64,000 nucleotides of DNA from Amorphochlora amoebiformis (lineage: Eukaryota > Cercozoa > Chlorarachniophyceae): assembly GCA_054601695.1 (NCBI GenBank), contig BAAHQB010000021.1, positions 1,178,001 to 1,242,000 of the forward strand, written 5' to 3'. A program made the position numbers and the translations under genes. The notes beneath the pieces were generated by a model. It searched no databases, was not told the DNA's origin, and was given only the letters and a program-made list of their open reading frames with translations. How positions within the stretch are numbered: position 1 is the first letter of the stretch; the number at the start of each line of letters is the position of its first letter. Shown in pieces: positions 1 to 64,000 of the stretch.

Positions 1-46
<46 letters not shown>

Positions 47-58
47 TGAATATGAAAC

Positions 59-19113
<19,055 letters not shown>

Positions 19114-20271
19114 CTACAAAGGGAAATAAATTAGCACCGTGGATATCCCGGGGAACTTAGAATTACATGGCAAACTTCATTTATTTTTGGGGGAAAAAGT
19201 TCGGAATAGGTTCGCAGTCATTTTAACATATCCATATATACTGTCAAATGGATTTTATCGCATTTTCACTCTACCTTGGCCCATTTCTGCATGGTTTTCA
19301 GTAGATGCTTATCAGGTCACTCTCACGACAGTCTGGTCGCCGACAAATTAAATTTATTATACATAGAAAAATGGTTGGAACATCGTCTTGGTCTTTGATT
19401 ATTAAGCTCGCTCAAATAATATTAGGCGAAATTGGCAAAATCTTTATATCAGTATTAGAGGTTATCCGATCAAACCCAAACAATTTCCGATTCTCAAACA
19501 ATGGGGGGTCTGGTTTTACCACTTCGACAAAGGCTCACAAAGCTCAAGTACTGCCATCTCCGGCGGGCTCATGGTCGCTCAGTCACCTTGTTGGGGTTCT
19601 TGGGGTATGTCAAACCAAACTCTAGTGTCATGGCTACTGGTCTGCGTAGTCAGGTTAAAATAGGGAGCTGCCTGCGCAAGGTGTTTCGAGTGGCGAATTC
19701 AAGCCGTAGTGTCGGGGTTGTTTGGGTGCTGGACGAAATGGGTGCTGGCCACTGCTGGGGGTTTATGTAATGGTTAGCTCGTAAGGTGCAGGAGGATGAA
19801 GCCTTGTAAAATTCGCTTTCGGGTGTACGTTTGCAGATACAATATCCTACATGAATAGAATGCGACATATACAACACTAGTACATGCGCGCATTCACTCC
19901 TCATATACGTTACGGTACATACATACATGGATGGAGACTATTATCGAGTAGCTTTCATATCATTCAAAGTCGTGGCATCTATCGAGGCAATGACTCCACC
20001 AAGCCGATTATGGGATATCCGCAAGCCGATTATGGGAATTCAGGGCTGACATCCCTTTAATTTCGACCTGCACATACATACATGCATGATAAAAGACGGA
20101 CATAACCTACAGATTTATCACGATTAAGTAAATAAATACATGCATATACATACGTACACGTATACAGTTGCACCACTGGTATTACGTCAGGGAGGCCTTG
20201 CACTTTTCTCAATCCCCCCTACAACTATAGCAGTATTTATAGATTTAAATATGACAAGTATACAAATATAT

Positions 20272-20329
<58 letters not shown>

Positions 20330-20474
20330 ATATGTAAATTTATATGTATATGTGTGTACGTAAATATTATATATATGTGTGTATGCATATATGTGTAAAT
20401 GTGTTTGTATGTGTATGTATTAATTATTATTTGATTATGTGTGGTTGTATTAATGTATTATGCGTACATCGACA

Positions 20475-20517
<43 letters not shown>

Positions 20518-20965
20518 TATATTATATATATAATATATATATATATATATCATAATATATACATTAATATATATATATATATATATATATAATTACATAT
20601 ATATACATATTTATGTATATTTATACATACACATGTACTTGCATAATAATTACGTATATCAGTGATATAATTATGTATATATGACACTGTGTCATATATC
20701 AAGTATATATGTAATATTGTGTGTATATACAATGATGTAATATTACATATTATAATATTATACAATATTGCAATCGAAGTAAAGCAGGAATTTTCTAACT
20801 GCCGAAGAATTACTTTGAAATTTAAAATTTCGTAGGGATAGATTGCCACTCATCTCATTGTTCTCTCTTACCTACGAAAGGAGGGATAGAAAATTGAACA
20901 AATTTTCAGACGCCGTTATGAAAAGCAAGTAATAGATAATATTTTTCCAGTTTATAATATATAAG

Positions 20966-20998
<33 letters not shown>

Positions 20999-21260
20999 AA
21001 TATATATTATATATATATATGTGTATATATATATATACATAATTACATAATATGTTTTCTCGTTCGCGTGGGTCTTGATTCTTGAAGACTTAGCAAGAAG
21101 AACTATGACCATTGACCACGTGTGTATCAAAGTCGTCAAACCCATCGAATGAAAGCCGACAAATTAACTAATTAATTAATTAAAACAATAGGGTTCGTTA
21201 GAGGGTCATTTCGGGCGCCTTTCATGGCCGCCGTCGGGACACCGATGCCCCTGGCCTAGG
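19114..21260. other. Divergent intergenic region between the M1 gene and the carrier gene
   Basis: The only long stretch between two oppositely transcribed genes here; their promoters should lie inside. 19.1-20.2 kb is ordinary mixed sequence; 20.28-20.32, 20.48-20.63 and 20.97-21.04 kb are (TA)n. Several ORFs of 60-106 codons occur (for example 19305-19625 plus and 19650-19928 minus) but none shows a family motif or phase-compatible splice sites. The missing first exon(s) of the aminopeptidase should be here. 21.19-21.26 kb is more GC-rich. No TATA box can be picked out against the AT background. Confidence 0.5.
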
Positions 21261-21488
21261 ATGATGCACGTGGAGCTCTCAATCATTTTCCTCGCTCTTC
21301 CGGCCACGGCCCTTCCGTCGTCCGGCCCGGGCTCTCGCAGTCCATTCATTCGCTCTCGTTCCATCTCCAAGCCGACTGGCCCGAGGGGTACCGCCTTTCC
21401 TTCCCAAATCCACGCTCACGACTTCCCCCCTCCTCCGAGCCACTCAAGCCCAAGGAGCAACCTTAAAAGACTCATCATTCCAGCGGCA

Positions 21489-30837
<9,349 letters not shown>

Positions 30838-31029
30838 TTTCCCACTCTCACTCAACCTCGCAACCCGCCCGACCAATACAACAACTCTTCTCAACTCACC
30901 CTACATACATCCATCTACCCTTCCAAATCCACCTGAAATCCAAGATCGAGTCGGGTCTGGACGACACGTGGTCGGTGACGTAGACAATTGAGAGGGGCGC
31001 GGGTGAGTCGCGAGAAATTAAACGCATTT

Positions 31030-31870
31030 AGTGTTTTTTTGGTACGGTTGGGGTCGGTCTAGAATCTAGACCCTAATAATAGATCTCGATCAGAGAATGA
31101 TTCGCTGAAGGCTCTTAGTTTTATTGGATTGTAGATGATTCATGATGCGATGTCGACTCTTGTAAAATTCTCTAGATTCAGGAATGAACTAGTGAATTGG
31201 GAGCATTAACACCGTCTATAGCTAGCAATTACTAGTCGATCATGGTTATATATATATATATACACTAGTTACACATGCACATATCTTCAATGCATTATGT
31301 ATACATGTATGCGCTAGATCTATCTAGTCTGTAGTAGAAATATGAATATTACTGGACATTTATGTAATATAAATATGTACTAGTATAACAATCTAGATAT
31401 ACTGAAATAATATGAATATTATTGACTATAAATACGTATACTAGCATAACTAATGTAATCTAGATATACTACATATATATTAAAACAGATATGAATCAAA
31501 ACTGTATGTATCCAAGAGTATTCGAATAGTCTAGATAGTATTGGTTAATATAGGGTAAATGTACCTAATACTAATATAAGATAGTATTAGGTAAGTGACT
31601 GTAAGTCTATGTAAAATAATACTCTAGATACTAATATGCTTATTGCGCGTCATCTAGAATATAATGCTATAAATACCCTTACTGCTCAAACAAATATCAA
31701 ATATTATATAAACTATTTGAATACCGTTGTAATTGGCAAATAGTAGTTCCAGCCAAAGAGCAAGTATTCATTCTAATCGAAACTCCAAAAAAGTATTTGG
31801 TACCTAGGGTACCCGATTTTACTAGCTATTCTTGCCAACTGTTATCTAATCATACTACGGTCTAGACGGT
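31030..31870. repeat. CTAGA-rich block downstream of the carrier gene
   Basis: Divergent low-copy sequence in which CTAGA/TCTAG recurs at least ten times (for example 31061, 31066, 31394, 31470, 31532, 31623, 31860), often in the context of AATATGAATATTA or CTAGATATACT. There is no clean repeat unit. A block with the same word bias lies 3' of the RGS gene at 59.3-59.8 kb. Confidence 0.55.
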
Positions 31871-31939
31871 GCAATATATACATAGATATATTTATATACA
31901 TAATATTATATATATATATTTATATATATACATACCTAG

Positions 31940-31988
<49 letters not shown>

Positions 31989-32387
31989 ATATATTTCTAC
32001 ATGTACAAGATGTATCATGTATACAATGATATACACATATGTTATATACACACACATATATATATATATATATATATGCTAGATATGTATATATATATAT
32101 ATATATAGAGTATTATATACATATACAGTGATATTATCTGATTATACACACTTTTAACAAACAAAGTCTAGAAAGTACAATTTTAACGACAAATTTAAAC
32201 GACGTGCACACGACATTTGCACATGCATATCTACGTGAACTGAGATACATTGGACTTAATAACCATTATCCTTGGCTTCTGTTAGCACTAGTATCCACAT
32301 GAGACAACCTCAGGCTTCGAAACAAACACAACTTTTCGATATCCAACAAAAGAATTGTATATATTCTCAAATGTTTTGTGCGTATAC

Positions 32388-32453
<66 letters not shown>

Positions 32454-32647
32454 AATGAACAAAAACAAAAGCAAAATGGCAGTTGGTATTTTTTAAAAAA
32501 AAAACCAAAGAGGGGAGTATCAGAGAGTCTAGAAGGACGACCCTAAACACAAGAGATGACCAGACGACAGTGCAATAAACGAGAATCTCGAGATGGAGAA
32601 AGATAAAGAAAGTTAGTAAGAAGGAGGGGAAGAGAGACCGAGCCAAC

Positions 32648-32917
32648 CTACAGTCTATCCTTCAAAGCAAACGACACAGCCGAAATGAACCTACCCATCC
32701 TATCCCCACCCTCCATCCTCCGCCTCTCCCTCGCCCTAAAACAGTCTCTTATTTCCCTCGACATCCGGCTCTTCCACCCCAGCTCCAAAACATCCACCAG
32801 CTGTCTCAAAGCACATAACTTTTCGACTCTCCTTTCGATCCTCTCCAATTGCAGATACAGCTTCACGATATCCTGCAGATTCGCATCGCTTAGAGTTGAA
32901 TATGCTTTCACTTCCAT
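32648..32917 (-). CDS. Small helical charged protein, possible gene or terminal exon
   Basis: ATG at 32917 gives 89 residues to a TAG at 32648; the frame is open back to 33007. The product is rich in Arg, Glu and Leu and looks wholly alpha-helical (SDANLQDIVKLYLQLERIER, then LRQLVDVLELGWKSRMSREI). It has no repeats, and its surroundings are the most ordinary sequence of the window. No family is recognised. It may be a single-exon gene or the last exon of a minus-strand gene whose upstream part was not found. Coding status rests on composition only. Confidence 0.4.
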   Translation of the reverse strand: MEVKAYSTLSDANLQDIVKLYLQLERIERRVEKLCALRQLVDVLELGWKSRMSREIRDCFRARERRRMEGGDRMGRFISAVSFALKDRL

Positions 32918-34430
32918 GCGGGGCCTCGAGAGATTCACAGGCCACAGGCGAAGGCGCGGAATTGACGGCGGCAAGGCTCGGGAATGTGTTGTTTCTCTAC
33001 CGGCCACAGTAGTCTTTCACTCAGTAGTGACCAATTTCGCTGTAGGGCAGTGTAGGGCACTGTAGGCACAGATCAAAATGACTAAGACGGTTTGTATTTG
33101 GGGAATTGACCTAAACCAATGTGTGGGATAGGTCATGCCAGTGTATGGCATGTTTAAAGTAACCTAATGATAAAAACATTCGTGATTAGGGGAAATTGCT
33201 TTGAAACATTTGCAGTCGATGAACAATATGGCGCCCTAAAATGAGAATACCAGGGCAACGTAAATCTGAAAATGAACAAAATATGTGTTTGACCCAACAT
33301 CTTGATTGACATCTTGACCCCGAAACCGCACACAACCTCGCGCACCGTGGCGCACGTGCTGAATTTCAAGGAATCCTTGTAATGTTCGAAATTGGGACAT
33401 GCGGCGGACGATCGGGACCAGCGAAAGAGGAACGTGTAGGGAGCAGTGGCCACCAATCCTCTTCCACTCACACCTTAGTATATCGTCGACCAAATCCTAA
33501 CCCTAGCACTCATTCGCTGTTTTCTTCGACGAATTTAGAGCCGGCCCGACAGTTTATGCGTGTCACGGAAGTGCGTAGGGTGTTGGCTTCCTCAAGCACA
33601 GAATATCCGCGGGCTTCCTTAGGAATTCCCCCCCCGTGACGTTACTTCTGACTTGTGACATGTCTGAGTGACCTGTTAATATCGTTGGTCGTCTGATATG
33701 CGTCAAACTGTTCTGCACCGGGAGTTTTTTTCCGAAACGGCATGAAACGTTAGGCTGCTCGGTGGGATGTTTGTGCTGCCGCAAGAAGCACGGAGGAAAG
33801 CGGCTCAAGTCTCTCTCTACAGTTGTACTAATAGGACTCCACATACATACGGGTAAGATTTACGGTTAGGACGTTCCGGAGAGGGGGGGGGGTTGAGAAT
33901 ATTCCGAAAGAAAAATGCGAAGGGAAAAAAAAAGCGCGTAAAATGGCGTACTTCGGAAGAAGAAGGAAGTGGATGTTGGGCTCTTGGTGTTCGGAGGTAT
34001 GGTATGTTTGACGAGTGTTCTCAAAAGAGATTTGGGGGGGGGGGGACGGGTGTATGGATGTCATACAAGGTCGTGACAACGTACATGCCGATAATATAAA
34101 CATTTTTCGTCTTATTCGGGCCCGATGAAAAGTTGTAGCATTGTAAGTGTGTAAACGGATGTGAGCATATCTTTCCTGTTATAGAGAGCGCGTTGGGGTC
34201 TAGATCGGGATGTTTGTCGGTATGGGTTATGAGCCGAGGAGGGGCTATTGTCATAGAGAGAAAAGAGATTGATTACTGTTGAATATATTTTCCGTTGTAC
34301 TCATGAGAAGCTATCTCTTTCACTTGTTTTTACCTAAATTTCTCTCTCTCTCTTTTCTCCCGCGTATACACCGCTCTCTCTGTCTTCACGTCTAATACGT
34401 ATGATGTATATATGTATGTACATATATATT

Positions 34431-34490
<60 letters not shown>

Positions 34491-34519
34491 TATCATATAT
34501 TCTCATATACATATATCAG

Positions 34520-59101
<24,582 letters not shown>

Positions 59102-59762
59102 CAGACGTGGAGGGCGAATGAATCATGCTTGTGTGCACATGCTCTCTAGCTCTGTACAAGGAATGTCATGGGGGCGCAAATCTCTACTTTAAAATCGTTA
59201 TCATTGTGAATTTTGCGGCGCCGAATCGATTCGAATTCATTGGAAGCTAAAAGAGCGTTGACTCACCGTCCGACTACTAGCAGTATGGTATAGTAACTTA
59301 ACGGTAAGTTCCCTGGTAGAAAATTCCGGATACTAGAGATATGCCAGTATGTAAGCGGGTCAGTACTGCAGTAGTACTAACTCTACTAACTATACTAACT
59401 GCGTAATAATGATCCGATTGGAATCTATCTCTATAAACTAGACTAATAGTCTAGACAATAGTAGTTATATCATGATAGATATGCCATATGACATCTAGTA
59501 TGTGTGCATAAGCCTAGATGCATCTAGACATCTGTATGTATGTGTGTGTATATTACATATTTCTGATGTATATACTATCTAGACTATCTATATATATGTG
59601 TGTATGTGTTATATACCTAGATACGCGCGTGATCAGTCTGGTAAAACTATGATCGTAAATTAGATACATTGCATACATGAATAGCTAGGAATAGCTAGAT
59701 AGATCTAGCAAATGCATTGACTCTACTAGCTAGACTAGTGTCTGGTGCGCATACTATCTAGA
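59102..59762. other. Convergent intergenic region with CTAGA-rich sequence
   Basis: 660 bases between the stop of the RGS gene (plus) and the stop of the next gene (minus). From about 59.27 kb it is full of CTAGA/TCTAG words (59331, 59441, 59451, 59502, 59516, 59580, 59712, 59758) like the block after the carrier gene. There is no (TA)n array and no recognisable terminator. Confidence 0.55.
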
Positions 59763-63716
<3,954 letters not shown>

Positions 63717-63735
63717 CTTAGATAACACATATATT

Positions 63736-63774
<39 letters not shown>

Positions 63775-63835
63775 GTATATATAAGACCAGACTTATCACC
63801 ATGCAAACCACCTTAGATAACACATATATTCAAAC

Positions 63836-63866
<31 letters not shown>

Positions 63867-64000
63867 ATATATACATATATAAGACCAGACTTATCACCAT
63901 GCAAACCACCTTAGATAACACATCACATATATGTATATATATATATATATATATAATATATATGTATATATAAGACAAGACTTATCACCATGCAAACCAC

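Larger units (their letters stand above)
30838..34519. other. Intergenic region downstream of the carrier gene
   Basis: 30.84-31.02 kb is the carrier 3' flank. 31.03-31.87 kb is a non-microsatellite block dense in CTAGA words. 31.87-32.11 and 32.39-32.45 kb are (TA)n. 32.46-34.40 kb is mixed sequence with the small minus ORF (32648-32917), several G or C homopolymer runs (33632, 33882, 34035) and CT-rich patches. Candidate upstream exons of the next gene, such as 34184-34218, could not be confirmed by phase. Confidence 0.5.

Noticed and set aside
33382-33844. Overlapping ORFs of 85-105 codons on both strands
   Set aside because: No motif, no compatible splice sites, and both strands are open in the same place.

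Overview
The window is nuclear DNA of an intron-rich eukaryote. GT-AG introns interrupt every long gene, a LINE endonuclease ORF is present, and TTAGGG/CCCTAA tracts lie inside the sequence. No operons, tRNA or rRNA were seen. Most bases are (TA)n microsatellite. The host is probably a protist: one gene fuses a multi-pass membrane region to an RGS domain, and nearly every intron is swollen by (TA)n. A foraminifer-like or other repeat-rich protist is a guess only; the lineage cannot be fixed from this sequence.

Reading out of the TA tracts, and requiring that splice phases match from exon to exon, gives four spliced genes. (1) Minus strand, 19113 down to 59 and continuing off the left edge: an M1-family zinc aminopeptidase of about 33 exons, with GGMEN at 11414-11428, HEFYH at 11103-11117 and the third zinc ligand Glu at 10801-10803 (HEXXH-X18-E). 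A LINE fragment sits antisense in one of its introns (8.8-10.5 kb). (2) Plus strand, 21489-30837: a mitochondrial carrier (SLC25-like) of 10 exons, phase-consistent to its stop codon. (3) Plus strand, 34520-59101: a multi-pass membrane protein joined to an RGS domain, about 32 exons, whose RGS domain is interrupted by a low-complexity insert of about 230 residues. (4) Minus strand, 63716 down to about 59763: a partial, unrecognised membrane protein convergent with gene 3. A small minus-strand ORF (32648-32917) is less certain. Genes 1 and 2 diverge from 19.1-21.3 kb; genes 3 and 4 converge at 59.1-59.8 kb.

The most unusual signal is a family of partial exon copies. At least 20 exons in all four genes are accompanied by 1 to 18 truncated copies of themselves, separated by (TA)n. 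Every copy seen follows one rule: copies upstream of the real exon, in gene sense, keep the acceptor and the 5' part; copies downstream keep the 3' part and the donor. One breakpoint is inside the exon and the other in (TA)n, so no copy has both splice sites. The extreme case is carrier exon 7, with 18 partial copies before the real one. Interstitial telomeric DNA, telomere-derived minisatellites, polypyrimidine blocks and other minisatellites fill the remaining intron space.
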